Assembly: GCF_011378715.1 (NCBI RefSeq) | Contig: NZ_WTKU01000023.1 | Span: 1-56,803 of the forward strand | Direction: 5' to 3' | DNA length: 56,803 bases | Origin: Psychromonas sp. SA13A | Lineage (GTDB): Bacteria > Pseudomonadota > Gammaproteobacteria > Enterobacterales > Psychromonadaceae | Shown: positions 1 to 9,101 of the stretch, piece by piece | Numbering within the stretch: position 1 is the first letter of the stretch | Layout of the letters: the number at the start of each line of letters is the position of its first letter | The notes under the pieces: generated by a model | What the model saw: only the letters and a program-made list of their open reading frames with translations | Databases searched by the model: none | Told to the model about the DNA's origin: nothing | Program-made: the position numbers and the translations under genes

Positions 1-25
1 TGAACTGACCCCAAATAGTTGGACA
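1..25 (+). repeat. left terminal inverted repeat of the IS
   Basis: The first 25 bases are the reverse complement of 1405-1429 except for one position (base 13). The first base of the window is exactly the first base of the element. Confidence 0.93.
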
Positions 26-49
26 ACCAATTACTGAGGGTCTTTTTTT

Positions 50-556
50 ATGTCCAAATATAGTCGTGAGTTAAAACTCATCATCGCAAAAGAATGCCTA
101 GGTGGTAAGTCATCTAGGAAACTAGCAAATGAATTTACAATATCCTCTCGACAGATTCGATATTGGACTTCGGTTTTCGCAATTCATGGGACAAACGCAT
201 TCTTACCTACTTCTCATGGTTGTAATGCAAAAACAAAACTTCAAGCATTAAAATTAATGTGGACAAATGACTGGTCGCTCACTCACACTAGTGCTGTATT
301 AAATTTGTCTTCACCCGGCTCTCTTTCTGTATGGCTAAAAACATATAATGAGGCTGGGCTTAGAGGACTTGAATGTTCCTCACTCGGGAGACCTCCTATG
401 AAACCACAACCAAATACTCCTGCAAAGCCAAATAATGAAATGACACTTGAAGAACTAAAAGAAGAGCTTGCTTATCTACGAGCAGAGAATGCTGTTTTAA
501 AAAAGTTGGAAGAGCTGGAACAGACAAAACGCCGTCAAATAAAGAAAAAGCGTTAG
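50..556 (+). CDS. IS150-type OrfA (transposase DNA-binding subunit)
   Basis: 168 residues. The N-terminal half holds a helix-turn-helix (about residues 4-40, with SSRKLANEF and SSRQIRYW) and a second one near residues 65-105, as expected of IS150-group OrfA proteins that bind the terminal repeats. The C-terminus (about 132-168) is a Glu/Leu-rich coiled coil, with LAYLRAENAVLKKLEELE as a leucine zipper for multimerisation, ending in a basic tail. A -1 frameshift at 499-505 near the end would fuse this protein to OrfB to give the active transposase. Translation of OrfA alone gives the probable regulator. Confidence 0.92.
   Translation: MSKYSRELKLIIAKECLGGKSSRKLANEFTISSRQIRYWTSVFAIHGTNAFLPTSHGCNAKTKLQALKLMWTNDWSLTHTSAVLNLSSPGSLSVWLKTYNEAGLRGLECSSLGRPPMKPQPNTPAKPNNEMTLEELKEELAYLRAENAVLKKLEELEQTKRRQIKKKR
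499..505 (+). other. programmed -1 ribosomal frameshift site (A-AAA-AAG)
   Basis: In the orfA frame the codons read TTA AAA AAG, which places the heptamer A-AAA-AAG in the correct phase for tandem -1 slippage. The -1 frame is open from 451 to the orfB stop at 1398 without interruption, so one slip yields a continuous OrfAB fusion. This is the standard expression mechanism of IS3-family elements. No stimulatory stem-loop was computed. Confidence 0.85.
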
Positions 557-585
557 TTGTTTTAGCTCTCAAAGATAAGCATGCT

Positions 586-1398
586 TTGAAGCACCTCCTT
601 CAAGCCACTCACTTGGCAAAGAGTGTGTTTTATTATCAAGTTAACGCAGGCAAAAAAATGGATGCTTATAGTCTTGAATTAGATCTTATTAAGACGATTT
701 ACCATGAGCATAAAGGCCGTTATGGCTATCGTCGTATTCACCTAGCGCTTAGAAGGCAAGGAGTTATGCTAAACCATAAGACGGTACAAAGACTGATGTC
801 GCAATTAAACTTAAAATCGACAGTAAGACCCAAAAAATACAGCTCTTATAAGGGAGGTGTAGGGAAAACAGCACCTAATGTTCTTAAGCGAGACTTTAAA
901 GCAACAAGACCAGATGAAAAATGGGTAACCGATGTAACTGAATTTAAGGTTAAAGATCAGAGAGTCTATTTGTCACCAGTTGTTGACCTATTTACCCAAG
1001 AAGTAATCGCTTATAAGATCGCTAAAAATGCTCGTTTACCATTAGTCACAGATATGTTGAAAGATGCTCTCGATAATTTGAGCAAGAACTCAAAACCCAT
1101 CGTACATAGCGATCAAGGCTGGCAGTATCGGCACAAAGCATACCAAAAACAGCTTGCAGATTGTGGGCTTACACAAAGTATGTCCAGAAAAGGGAATTGC
1201 TTAGATAATGCAGTAGCTGAAAACTTTTTTGGATTATTAAAAACAGAAATGTATCATAGGCAAAACTTCAAAGATGCCGATGAACTGATAGAAAAGCTCG
1301 ACGAATATATCGAGTATTACAATAAAAAAAGGATAAAGGTCAAATTAAAAGGCCTGACTCCGATAGAGTATCGAATCCAGGCCTTACAAGCCGCCTAA
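586..1398 (+). CDS. IS150-type OrfB (DDE transposase catalytic domain)
   Basis: 270 residues from a TTG codon, although the frame is open from 451 and the protein is normally made as an OrfAB fusion through the slippage site. An HTH_21-type segment (about 30-85, YHEHKGRYGYRR) precedes an RNase-H-like rve domain. The catalytic triad is visible as D116 (WVTDVTEF), D176 (IVHSDQGWQY) and E212 (AVAENFFGLLK), giving the DD(35)E spacing of IS3 enzymes. It cuts and joins the element ends. No frameshift, stop or lost catalytic residue is seen. Confidence 0.93.
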   Translation: MKHLLQATHLAKSVFYYQVNAGKKMDAYSLELDLIKTIYHEHKGRYGYRRIHLALRRQGVMLNHKTVQRLMSQLNLKSTVRPKKYSSYKGGVGKTAPNVLKRDFKATRPDEKWVTDVTEFKVKDQRVYLSPVVDLFTQEVIAYKIAKNARLPLVTDMLKDALDNLSKNSKPIVHSDQGWQYRHKAYQKQLADCGLTQSMSRKGNCLDNAVAENFFGLLKTEMYHRQNFKDADELIEKLDEYIEYYNKKRIKVKLKGLTPIEYRIQALQAA

Positions 1399-1404
1399 CT
1401 AAAA

Positions 1405-1429
1405 TGTCCAACTATTGGGGGTCAGTTCA
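1405..1429 (+). repeat. right terminal inverted repeat of the IS
   Basis: Reverse complement of bases 1-25 with one mismatch. It starts 6 bp after the orfB stop codon. The element ends at 1429 and host sequence follows. Confidence 0.93.
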
Positions 1430-1479
1430 GTGCACACAACGGGCTTTATTGTTAATACTATCGAGTCATTAAAGCGTTT

Positions 1480-2049
1480 TTATTCGGCTTCTTTTTTAGT
1501 GTCGACCTTTTTCTTTTTATCTTCATTAGGCAGGTATTTATAAATATATAAACCGCTTAATAATGTAAAGACTAAAGTCGCCCCTAACAATCCAAATACT
1601 TTAAAGTTAACCCAAACTTCTTGCTCTAGGCTAAATGCAACATAGATATTGAGTAACCCTAAGGCCAAGAAAAAGACTGCCCAAGCGATGTTTAACGTTG
1701 ACCATACTTTTTCCGGTAAAGTAATTTCTTTACCTAGCATCTGTTTAAGAATTGGTTTTTTAAAGATAAATTGGCTAGCTAATAATGCAATGGTAAATAA
1801 CACATACACCACGGTGACTTTCCATTTAATGAATACATCATCATGCAAAATTAGCGTTAATGTTCCAAACACCAACACCATTAAGAAAGTGATGATATGC
1901 ATTTTTTCAGCTTTGCCGTGCTTAAAGTAATTGTAAGCTAACAATAAGCCCGTTGTTACAATTAATGATCCCGTTGCGGCATAAATATCGACCATTTTAT
2001 ACACGGCAAAAAAGATAATTAAAGGAATAAACTCAAAAAATTGTTTCAT
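1480..2049 (-). CDS. yciB: inner-membrane protein YciB (septation protein A family)
   Basis: 189 residues. It aligns by eye with the YciB/IspZ family: the start [18 protein letters not shown], then about five hydrophobic membrane segments (roughly residues 8-28, 30-45, 52-68, 77-95, 118-138 and 150-170) and a charged Lys/Glu tail. Family members sit in the inner membrane and influence envelope synthesis and cell division. The biochemical activity is not settled. It lies 39 bp after trpA on the same strand, a neighbourhood also seen in enterobacteria, and could be read from the trp transcript. The IS element begins 50 bp beyond its stop. Confidence 0.9.
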   Translation of the reverse strand: MKQFFEFIPLIIFFAVYKMVDIYAATGSLIVTTGLLLAYNYFKHGKAEKMHIITFLMVLVFGTLTLILHDDVFIKWKVTVVYVLFTIALLASQFIFKKPILKQMLGKEITLPEKVWSTLNIAWAVFFLALGLLNIYVAFSLEQEVWVNFKVFGLLGATLVFTLLSGLYIYKYLPNEDKKKKVDTKKEAE

Positions 2050-2088
2050 GACACTCTCTTCTTTAAAAAATTAAATAATGATAGTCCG

Positions 2089-2913
2089 TTATTTGAAGGT
2101 TGCTGCCTTCATTGCACTAATAAATTCAAACATTTCTGTTTTCATTGTAGCGGGATCATCAAGGTTACGTTGGATTATTTTCACCACCGCTGAGCCTGAA
2201 ATTGCACCTGCCGCTCCTGATTTAATCGCGTTAGCGACCTGTTCAGGTTGTGAAATACCAAACCCTAACAATGATGGTGGTGCATTATACTGGCCTAATG
2301 TTTCAAGCATATGTTCAACGGGCATGCCTGCTTTTGCATCCGCACCTGTTACACCGGCACGACTTAATAGGTAAGTGTAACCTTGGCCATATTCTGCTAC
2401 TTGTTGTAACGTTGCTTTATCACCATTAGGTGGGGCAATAAATATTTGCTGTAAACCAAATTTCTCTGCTGCCGCACGGTATGGGGCACTTTCATGTAAT
2501 GGCACGTCTGCAATTAAGATCGAATCTACACCGGCTTCTTTGCAGCGCTGATAGAAATTCTCTATGCCATTACAATAAACTAAGTTCACATACAATAATA
2601 AACCAATAGGTATTTGTGGATGTTGAGTGCGGATCTCTTTAATTATTTCAAAACAAACCTGTGGTGTGGTGCCTGCCTCTAACGCTCGAATTGAAGCATC
2701 TTGAATGACGATACCATCAGCAACGGGATCTGAAAATGGAATGCCTAATTCTAGTGCATCTGCGCCAGCTTCAATTAGTGTATTAATAATACTTAATGAT
2801 TGCTCACGGTTTGGATCACCGACAGTGACGAAGGGAACAAATGCACCTTGATTTGCATCTGCTAGGCGATCAAATAATTGTGCGTATCTTTGCGTCATTA
2901 AATCGTGCGTCAT
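2089..2913 (-). CDS. trpA: tryptophan synthase alpha subunit
   Basis: 274 residues, close to the family norm of 268. It cleaves indole-3-glycerol phosphate to indole and glyceraldehyde 3-phosphate and channels indole to TrpB. The TIM-barrel catalytic pair is visible as E55 (ALELGIPF) and D66 (SDPVADG), matching E49 and D60 of enteric TrpA. The first ATG is preferred: a GAGGG Shine-Dalgarno lies just upstream, and it shares one base with the trpB stop (TAATG), implying translational coupling. A second ATG five codons in has no ribosome site. Last gene of the trp operon. Confidence 0.97.
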   Translation of the reverse strand: MTHDLMTQRYAQLFDRLADANQGAFVPFVTVGDPNREQSLSIINTLIEAGADALELGIPFSDPVADGIVIQDASIRALEAGTTPQVCFEIIKEIRTQHPQIPIGLLLYVNLVYCNGIENFYQRCKEAGVDSILIADVPLHESAPYRAAAEKFGLQQIFIAPPNGDKATLQQVAEYGQGYTYLLSRAGVTGADAKAGMPVEHMLETLGQYNAPPSLLGFGISQPEQVANAIKSGAAGAISGSAVVKIIQRNLDDPATMKTEMFEFISAMKAATFK

Positions 2914-4100
2914 TAGATCATCCCTCTTTTTTCAAAAATATCGGCAACGGTAAAGATATCTTTATCACCACGGCCTGACAAGTTAACAATAATGATTTGC
3001 TCTTTATCATCGTGTTCAATAATTTTTAATGCATGTGCAAGTGCGTGAGCAGATTCTAATGCGGGGATGATACCTTCCTGTTCTGCCAATGCTTTGAACG
3101 CCATTAGTGCTTCATCATCGGTTGCATTCACATACTGTGCTCGACCTGTTTTGGCCAAATGTGCATGTTGTGGTCCTACAGATGGGAAATCTAATCCGGC
3201 TGATATAGAGTAAGACTCTTCAATTTGTCCGTTATCATCCTGCATCATTAACGACTTCATGCCAAAGAATATGCCCTTAGTACCACAGGCAATAGGACAA
3301 CCATGTTCACCGGTTTCGATACCATGTCCGCCTGGCTCAACACCAATTAATTCGACGTTCTGATCTTCAATAAAGTCAGCAAAAATACCAATGGCATTAG
3401 AGCCTCCACCCACACAAGCGATGACTTTATTCGGTAGAATACCTTCTTTGCGTAAACATTGTTGTTTCGCTTCTTCGCCAATTATTTTTTGGTACTCACG
3501 TACAATTGTTGGGAATGGATGCGGTCCAGCAGCTGTACCCAGTAAATAATGTGAATTTTCATAGCTACCAGCCCAGTCTCTTAATGCTTCGTTACAGGCA
3601 TCTTTTAAAGTAGCCGAGCCGGAAGTCACCGGAATCACTTCTGCCCCCATTAAACGCATTCTAAATACGTTAGGTTTTTGTCGCTCACAGTCCACTTGTC
3701 CCATGTAAACACGGCATTTAAGGCCTAATAATGCACAGGCTAGCGCTGTCGCAACTCCGTGTTGTCCCGCGCCGGTTTCGGCGATGATCTCAGTTTTACC
3801 CATGCGTTTTGCTAATAATGCTTGACCTAATACCTGATTCGTTTTGTGTGCACCACCGTGTAATAAATCTTCACGTTTTAGGTATAATTTAGTTTTTTTA
3901 CCTTTGGTTAAATTACGGCATAAAGTTAACGGTGTCGGGCGTCCTGCATATTCAGTCAATAACTCTTCTAATTCTGCTTTAAATCCATCATCTTGTTGTG
4001 CTTTTAAAAATTCAGTTTCAAGCTGTTTTAATGCAGGAACCAATATTTGTGGTACATACATACCACCAAAATCACCAAAATAAGCGTCTAACGTTTTCAT
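2913..4100 (-). CDS. trpB: tryptophan synthase beta subunit
   Basis: 395 residues, the normal length. This PLP enzyme condenses indole with L-serine to give tryptophan. The PLP lysine is K86 in [13 protein letters not shown], and the phosphate-binding glycine loop [10 protein letters not shown] lies near residue 230. The catalytic Glu is in AETGAGQHG, about residue 108. The start has an AGAAGG ribosome site 7 bp upstream. It follows trpCF after 21 bp and overlaps trpA by one base, as expected for stoichiometric alpha2-beta2 synthesis. Confidence 0.98.
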   Translation of the reverse strand: MKTLDAYFGDFGGMYVPQILVPALKQLETEFLKAQQDDGFKAELEELLTEYAGRPTPLTLCRNLTKGKKTKLYLKREDLLHGGAHKTNQVLGQALLAKRMGKTEIIAETGAGQHGVATALACALLGLKCRVYMGQVDCERQKPNVFRMRLMGAEVIPVTSGSATLKDACNEALRDWAGSYENSHYLLGTAAGPHPFPTIVREYQKIIGEEAKQQCLRKEGILPNKVIACVGGGSNAIGIFADFIEDQNVELIGVEPGGHGIETGEHGCPIACGTKGIFFGMKSLMMQDDNGQIEESYSISAGLDFPSVGPQHAHLAKTGRAQYVNATDDEALMAFKALAEQEGIIPALESAHALAHALKIIEHDDKEQIIIVNLSGRGDKDIFTVADIFEKRGMI

Positions 4101-4121
4101 TTTTTTTACCTTCTAAAGCGT

Positions 4122-5543
4122 TTATCGTTGCATGTAACGACGAATTGCAGCAAAGCTACGATTTAATTTGTCAGCGTCTTTTTTACCGGGTTCAGATTCA
4201 ACACCTGAATTAAAATCTAATCCTGCACAACCTATTAAAGCAGCTTGTTGTGCATTGTCTGGATTAAGCCCACCGGCTAATATCAGCTTGCTTTTATCTA
4301 TCTTGTTTTGTTCGCTATCATCATTGGTTAATAGAGACCAATCAAAAGCTTGTCCTGTACCACCACTTTGTTCACCAACACGTGTATCGACTATGTGTTT
4401 GCTAACATTATATTTTTCAAATGCCGGCAAGCTATCACTAACACCATGTGCTTTCCATACTTCACAGCTTTTTGGCAACGCCGCTAATAATGCTTTAACA
4501 TATTTAGGTGTTTCATCACCGTGTAATTGCACTGCGCTCAAACCTAAACTTTTTGCTGTGTAAGCAACTAGTTCGATCTCTTCATCTTGGAATACACCTA
4601 CATACTTTAAAGGGGCACCTAACATCACTAAACGAGCTTGTTCAAGAGCGACGAAGCGTGGTGATTGCTCAACAAAAATTAAACCACCATAAACTGCACC
4701 AGCTTTATGTGCATCAGCTGCATCTCTGGCATGTGTTAAACCACAGACTTTATTCTCACCTAGGATCAGTTCTCTACACGCACGGTCAATATTGTTTTTT
4801 GACATGATTGAACTGCCAACTAAAAAACCATTCGCGAATTGGCTTAATTCTTTTACTTGCTGGTGGTTATAAATACCTGACTCAGAAATAACGATCCTGT
4901 CTTTTGGTATTTTAACGGCGAGTTCTTTAGTACGGTTTAAGTCAATAGTAAGATCACGTAAGTCTCTATTATTAATGCCAATTACTTTTGCATTTAAGGC
5001 AATTGCACGAATCAATTCCTGCTCATTACTCACTTCGGTTAATACGCCCATATTTAAGCTATGTGCGGTATCACGGTATGCTTGGTAAGCGTCATCATCC
5101 AACACAGAGAGCATTAATAAAATAGCATCGGCTTGGTAATAACGAGCCAGATAAATTTGATATGGGTCGACAATGAAGTCTTTACAGATAACTGGTTGTG
5201 TTACTTGCTCACGTACTTTGTTGATATATTCTAAATCACCTTGGAAGTACTTCTCTTCAGTGAGCACAGAAATAGCTGATGCATAGTTTTTGTAAACATT
5301 AGCAATTAAATCTAAATCAAAATCTTCACGGATCAAACCCTTTGATGGTGAAGCCTTTTTGCATTCTAGAATAAATACACTGTGCTCTTGATCTAATGCT
5401 TGATAAAAGTGACGGTCACTTTCCACCAAATCATCTTTAAAGGTAATTAAAGGCTGTTTCACTTTACGTGCGGCAACTGATATTAATTTGTCATCAACAA
5501 TTTTACCTAAAATAGTATCTTGTAAACTTTGGTCGTTAAGCAT
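4122..5543 (-). CDS. trpCF: bifunctional indole-3-glycerol phosphate synthase / phosphoribosylanthranilate isomerase
   Basis: 473 residues from the ATG at 5543. An in-frame TTG at 5558 would add five residues, but only the ATG has a correctly spaced GGAG, and its ATGCTTAA start overlaps the trpD stop by 8 bp. Residues 1 to about 255 form the TrpC barrel (FILECKKASPSKG with the catalytic lysines, VICKDFIVDPYQI, VGINNRDL, ISESGI). Residues about 258-473 form the TrpF barrel (VCGLTHARDA with the catalytic Cys, LHGDE, DTRVGEQSGGTG, LAGGLNPDN). The fused order matches enterobacteria and vibrios. It performs the isomerisation and ring closure between TrpD and TrpA. Confidence 0.96.
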   Translation of the reverse strand: MLNDQSLQDTILGKIVDDKLISVAARKVKQPLITFKDDLVESDRHFYQALDQEHSVFILECKKASPSKGLIREDFDLDLIANVYKNYASAISVLTEEKYFQGDLEYINKVREQVTQPVICKDFIVDPYQIYLARYYQADAILLMLSVLDDDAYQAYRDTAHSLNMGVLTEVSNEQELIRAIALNAKVIGINNRDLRDLTIDLNRTKELAVKIPKDRIVISESGIYNHQQVKELSQFANGFLVGSSIMSKNNIDRACRELILGENKVCGLTHARDAADAHKAGAVYGGLIFVEQSPRFVALEQARLVMLGAPLKYVGVFQDEEIELVAYTAKSLGLSAVQLHGDETPKYVKALLAALPKSCEVWKAHGVSDSLPAFEKYNVSKHIVDTRVGEQSGGTGQAFDWSLLTNDDSEQNKIDKSKLILAGGLNPDNAQQAALIGCAGLDFNSGVESEPGKKDADKLNRSFAAIRRYMQR

Positions 5544-6558
5544 TGCTTTGCTCCGCAAGTTGTTTGAGTAATGTAAGGGGTAAACCTGATTGCATGCTAG
5601 CTAATGCTATTTGCGTTCCTTGTTTAAAGTTATCTGCTTTGCCATTTAAGACTAACAGGGCTGAGACATTAATCGCCACAGCAACTTGTTGTGCCTCGGT
5701 GCCTTTACCCTGTAAGATCTTTTCAATAATGACTTTATTCTCTTCGGGTGTGCCACCAAAAATACTTTCGACAGGATAAGATTCAACACCAAAATCCTGC
5801 GGTGTTAATGTGTATTCTTTTATTTCACCGTTATGCAACTCGGCAACCTGTGTACTGCCATGCAAGGCAACTTCATCTAAGCCACTGCCATACACAACCA
5901 TCACTCGCTTCATGCCCAATTGTTGATGCACTTTAGCAATCGGCAATAATAGCTCTGGCGCATAAACGCCCATTAATTCAAAATCAGGGCGAGCTGGGTT
6001 AACTAAGGGACCTAATACATTAAATATCGAACGTGTTTTTAAAGCGGCTCTCACTGGTCCCGCAAAACGCATACCTGCGTGGTAACTAGGTGCAAAAATA
6101 AAGCAAACGTTTAAATCATCCAAGCATTGGCGTGCTGTTTGTGGTGACATTTCTAGGTTAATACCAAACGCAGCTAATAGATCTGATGAACCTGATTTGC
6201 TAGAAACGCTACGACTACCATGCTTACATACTTTCACTCCGCAGGCGGCAGCAACAAAAGCACTGGCTGTCGATATATTGATGGTGCCTAAACCATCACC
6301 GCCGGTCCCGACGATATCGGTAAATGGATAATCAGGACGAGGAAATGCTTTAGCCTGCGCTAATAACGCTTTCGCAGCGCCGGTAATTTCAGTCGGTGTT
6401 TCACCTTTAATTTTTAACGCGGTGATCACTGACGATAATACGATAGGGTCAATCTGTCCTAATACAACTTGCTCAAAAAAAGCTTGGCTTTGTTGCTCAG
6501 TCAGTGACTGCCCTTGATAAAGTTGTTCTAAAATCGGGTGTACATCATATTGGCTCAT
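5536..6558 (-). CDS. trpD: anthranilate phosphoribosyltransferase
   Basis: 340 residues. It transfers phosphoribose from PRPP to anthranilate. Visible motifs are the PRPP-binding GTGGDG at residues 84-89, NIST at about 94, KHGSRS at 112-117 and the AGPVRAALKTRSIFN segment near 165-185 that contacts anthranilate. It is a stand-alone TrpD, not fused to TrpG as in E. coli. The ATG directly abuts the trpG stop (TAA-ATG) and the 3' end overlaps trpCF by 8 bp, so the operon is translationally coupled here. Confidence 0.97.
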   Translation of the reverse strand: MSQYDVHPILEQLYQGQSLTEQQSQAFFEQVVLGQIDPIVLSSVITALKIKGETPTEITGAAKALLAQAKAFPRPDYPFTDIVGTGGDGLGTINISTASAFVAAACGVKVCKHGSRSVSSKSGSSDLLAAFGINLEMSPQTARQCLDDLNVCFIFAPSYHAGMRFAGPVRAALKTRSIFNVLGPLVNPARPDFELMGVYAPELLLPIAKVHQQLGMKRVMVVYGSGLDEVALHGSTQVAELHNGEIKEYTLTPQDFGVESYPVESIFGGTPEENKVIIEKILQGKGTEAQQVAVAINVSALLVLNGKADNFKQGTQIALASMQSGLPLTLLKQLAEQSNA

Positions 6559-7182
6559 TTAATTTTTCTCCGATTCAGTCAGTAAGTTAAGACTGTTTTC
6601 TAAAAGCTGTGCACCTTCACAGGTTAAAATAGATTCAGGGTGAAATTGAAAACCGATCACCTTATCTTGTTGGTGGTAAATAGACATACACATGCCATTA
6701 TAATCTGCCACGGTTTGTAAAGTATCAGGCACGGTTGTACCTACTAGTGAATGGTAACGAGCAACAGATAGAGGTTGAGACAAACCTTGAAACATTTTAT
6801 CTCCACAGTGTTGAATGAGAGACGACTTACCATGTTGTATTTCATCCGCTTGTCCAACGACACCGCCGTATTGCTCTATTAATGCTTGATGGCCTAAACA
6901 TATGCCTAAAATAGGCACTTGACCTTTACATAATGTGATTAAATCTATCATACATCCCGCTGCACTTGGTGTCCCAGGACCTGGTGATAATACTAAGACT
7001 ACTTCACCTGCGCAGGCATCAATATGCGCTTTAATGTTCTCGGCACTTTGATTATTGCGATAAATTTTAACCGGATAACCCGCTGCTTTGAACTGATCCA
7101 CTAAGTTATAAGTAAATGAGTCAAAGTTATCAAGAAAAAATAAGGTTGCTTTAGTTGTGTTTTGATTGCTTTGAATAGTCAT
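6559..7182 (-). CDS. trpG: anthranilate synthase component II (glutamine amidotransferase)
   Basis: 207 residues from the ATG at 7182, chosen because AAGGAG lies nine bases upstream. A longer frame starting inside trpE at 7209 lacks this. It is a class I glutamine amidotransferase: the nucleophile is C95 in GICLGHQA, with H181 and E183 in FHPES, and the oxyanion segment is LSPGPGTP. It supplies ammonia from glutamine to TrpE. The start is four bases after the trpE stop. A PabA role is also possible in organisms with a single amidotransferase, but the operon position favours TrpG. Confidence 0.96.
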   Translation of the reverse strand: MTIQSNQNTTKATLFFLDNFDSFTYNLVDQFKAAGYPVKIYRNNQSAENIKAHIDACAGEVVLVLSPGPGTPSAAGCMIDLITLCKGQVPILGICLGHQALIEQYGGVVGQADEIQHGKSSLIQHCGDKMFQGLSQPLSVARYHSLVGTTVPDTLQTVADYNGMCMSIYHQQDKVIGFQFHPESILTCEGAQLLENSLNLLTESEKN

Positions 7183-7186
7183 GGCC

Positions 7187-8812
7187 TTATTCTCCTTGCT
7201 TGTTGGCATTTTGGGAATTGTTTGTCGAGGAGGTTACTGCTGCGAGTGTTGTTCCGTGTGCAAGCGCTATCGCATTTAATACTGCTGCCGCTTTACTGCG
7301 TGTTTCATCGGCTTCTAATTGCGGCACTGAATCATAAACAACACCGGCTCCTGCTTGTGCTTGTGCAATACCATCTTTTACAAAGGCTGAACGGATCACA
7401 ATACAACTATCCATATCACCATTACCATTAATATAACCGACTGCACCGCCATAACTTCCTCGGCGTTTTTTCTCTACTTTTCGAACGAGATTGGAAGCGC
7501 TAATTTTTGGTGCGCCTACTAGGGTGCCCATATTCATGCAAGCTTGGTAGGCATGTAAAGCATCTAAATCTTTTCGTAACTTTCCAACAACGCGTGACAC
7601 TAAATGCATCACATGGCTGTAACGATCTACCTGTAAGAGTTCAGCCACATGGCGTGTACCTGGTTCACTAATACGTGCAACATCATTACGCGCTAAGTCG
7701 ACCAACATTAAATGCTCAGAGGTTTCTTTTTTATCTAAGCGAAGCTCTAATTCTAAGCGGCTATCTAGGTCTTTATTGATACTACCATCTGGGTTGAATC
7801 CGCGACGGCGAGTACCTGCAATAGGATAAATTTCGACATCTTTAGAACTCTGAGTGAACTTAATAGCGCTCTCTGGTGAAGCGCCGAACAGAATAAAATC
7901 ACTGTCTTTTAGATAAAACATATACGGGCTTGGATTAGTTTCTTTTAACTTTTGATACGCTGAAATAGGATCTGGGCAAGGCAGTGAGAAGCTACGAGAG
8001 GGCACTACCTGAAAAATATCCCCTTTGACGATATTGGTTTTTAATTGTTCAACAATTTTGCAATATTGGGCATCTGAAACATCGACACTAACTTTCGCAT
8101 CAATGGTTATTTGTTGATTGATTGGCGCAATAAAGTTATCGCAAAAGCCTTGTAACTGAGCAATACGCTTGTTTATTCGTAACTTACTTTCGTCTGAATA
8201 TAAGCCACCAAAAATACTGCCTAAAATCTCACCTTGTTTGCTTTGATGATCGTGGATCATTAATGTTTCGGCTACATAGAATACATAGTCTGGAGTCGTG
8301 TTTTCGCTGTCTTCAACTTCTAATAACTGTTCAAAGGTTGCAATAAAATCATAAGCAAAAACGCCACCTAAAAATAATGCCTCAGAATGCGAAGAGTGTT
8401 TTTTAATGCGGTCAACTAAACAGCGAATTGCATCCATTGGTGAGGCAGATTTTAAACGTTGATCTTCATCGCCACTGGTATCTGATTGAGGAAAAGTGAG
8501 TTGCAATCGGCTAGGGCTTTGTGCGCTGATCAATTGTGTTGAAAATTTAGGCGTGATGAAAGTAAGTAAATCTTTGCCGTTGTCAGTTAGTGTATCAAGT
8601 GTCACGACTAAACCTTGGCAGGTGATCTTCAAACAGGCATCAACAAGTATCAGACTTTTCAAGTGCGCTTTACTTTCTATTTCAGCAGAGTCGAACAATA
8701 AATGGTTATCGCTATTCGCGCTGATTTGTTGAAATAATCCTAATGAATCTTGAATGTAGCTGCAGGGTGCTTCAATGGTTTTTAATACGCCGATCGGGTG
8801 TTGAGTATTCAT
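7187..8812 (-). CDS. trpE: anthranilate synthase component I
   Basis: 541 residues. It converts chorismate and ammonia to anthranilate and pyruvate. The N-terminal feedback site is recognisable: LLFDSAEI near residue 40 corresponds to the LLESAEI segment that binds tryptophan in enteric TrpE, so end-product inhibition is probably retained. The C-terminal chorismate-binding fold has FQVVPSRSFS, PSPYMFYL, FGASPES, IAGTRRRG, HLMLVDLARND and the final QAGAGVVYDS. An AAGGA ribosome site precedes the ATG. First structural gene of the operon, about 130 bp downstream of the attenuator terminator. Confidence 0.97.
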   Translation of the reverse strand: MNTQHPIGVLKTIEAPCSYIQDSLGLFQQISANSDNHLLFDSAEIESKAHLKSLILVDACLKITCQGLVVTLDTLTDNGKDLLTFITPKFSTQLISAQSPSRLQLTFPQSDTSGDEDQRLKSASPMDAIRCLVDRIKKHSSHSEALFLGGVFAYDFIATFEQLLEVEDSENTTPDYVFYVAETLMIHDHQSKQGEILGSIFGGLYSDESKLRINKRIAQLQGFCDNFIAPINQQITIDAKVSVDVSDAQYCKIVEQLKTNIVKGDIFQVVPSRSFSLPCPDPISAYQKLKETNPSPYMFYLKDSDFILFGASPESAIKFTQSSKDVEIYPIAGTRRRGFNPDGSINKDLDSRLELELRLDKKETSEHLMLVDLARNDVARISEPGTRHVAELLQVDRYSHVMHLVSRVVGKLRKDLDALHAYQACMNMGTLVGAPKISASNLVRKVEKKRRGSYGGAVGYINGNGDMDSCIVIRSAFVKDGIAQAQAGAGVVYDSVPQLEADETRSKAAAVLNAIALAHGTTLAAVTSSTNNSQNANKQGE

Positions 8813-8941
8813 GTTTAAATCCTTAATAATTAGTGAGCAAATGTTGAAATAGTTATTATTTGATTTGCCATCGCCAATTAAGGACTGTGTTTAAGATTAT
8901 CATTGAATTTACCTGTTTTACTTTTGTTGGTTCCAAATATG

Positions 8942-8967
8942 AAAAAAGCCCGCAATATGCGAGCTTT
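8942..8967 (-). terminator. trp attenuator terminator (3:4 hairpin)
   Basis: On the minus strand AAAGCTCGCA (8967-8958) pairs with TGCGGGCTTT (8954-8945) over ten base pairs with one G-U, closed by a TAT loop and followed by six T residues. It lies between the leader peptide and trpE, so it can end transcription before the structural genes. Confidence 0.88.
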
Positions 8968-9030
8968 AGAATTGGTTTTGTTGGGAAAATTTAATATACA
9001 AAAACCTCATTGCTCGCTTATGAGAATGAG
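8959..9030 (-). promoter_or_regulatory. trp leader alternative pairings (1:2 pause hairpin and 2:3 antiterminator)
   Basis: Segment 1 CTCATT (9030-9025, inside the leader ORF) can pair with AATGAG (9011-9006). Alternatively GCGAGC (9017-9012), directly after the leader stop, pairs with GCTCGC (8964-8959) inside the terminator's 5' arm, reinforced by GGTTTT (9005-9000) with AAAACC (8979-8974). The two folds are mutually exclusive with each other or with the terminator, which is the logic of attenuation. The pairings were found by eye. No free energies were computed. Confidence 0.78.
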
Positions 9031-9071
9031 TGCCACCAAGAATCTTTAAGAGTAATTGTAGAAAAAATCAT
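9018..9071 (-). CDS. trpL: trp operon leader peptide with tandem Trp codons
   Basis: The 17-residue ORF reads MIFSTITLKDSWWHSFS, with Trp codons 12 and 13 at 9038-9033 followed by His-Ser-Phe-Ser and a TAA. A ribosome stalled on the TGG pair would cover segment 1 of the leader RNA and release segment 2 to form the antiterminator. When tryptophan is plentiful the ribosome reaches the stop and the terminator forms. The only in-frame start is this ATG, since a TAA lies two codons upstream. The ribosome site is weak (GGGA about 12 bases upstream). Position, tandem tryptophans and downstream hairpins together make the call strong. Confidence 0.88.
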   Translation of the reverse strand: MIFSTITLKDSWWHSFS

Positions 9072-9101
9072 ATATTATGCGTCCCGTAATAATTAGAAGC
9101 T

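Larger units (their letters stand above)
1..1429 (+). mobile_element. IS3-family (IS150-group) insertion sequence, apparently complete
   Basis: The element is bounded by near-perfect 25-bp inverted repeats (1-25 and 1405-1429, 24 of 25 positions matching) that start TGAACTGACC. It carries two overlapping frames, orfA and orfB, joined by a slippery A-AAA-AAG heptamer. The 1429-bp length, the basic helix-turn-helix OrfA and the DDE OrfB fit the IS150 group of IS3. Both frames are open and the catalytic triad is present, so it may still be active. The left flank lies outside the window, so the target duplication cannot be checked. On the right the chromosome resumes at 1430 with GTGCACACAA, about 50 bp downstream of yciB. 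Confidence 0.95.

Noticed and set aside
2078..2374. Plus-strand ORFs overlapping trp genes (and many similar frames elsewhere)
   Set aside because: They are antisense shadows of strongly conserved genes without independent evidence.
5544..5558. Upstream TTG start for trpCF
   Set aside because: The ATG at 5543 has a well-placed GGAG and matches the family N-terminus.
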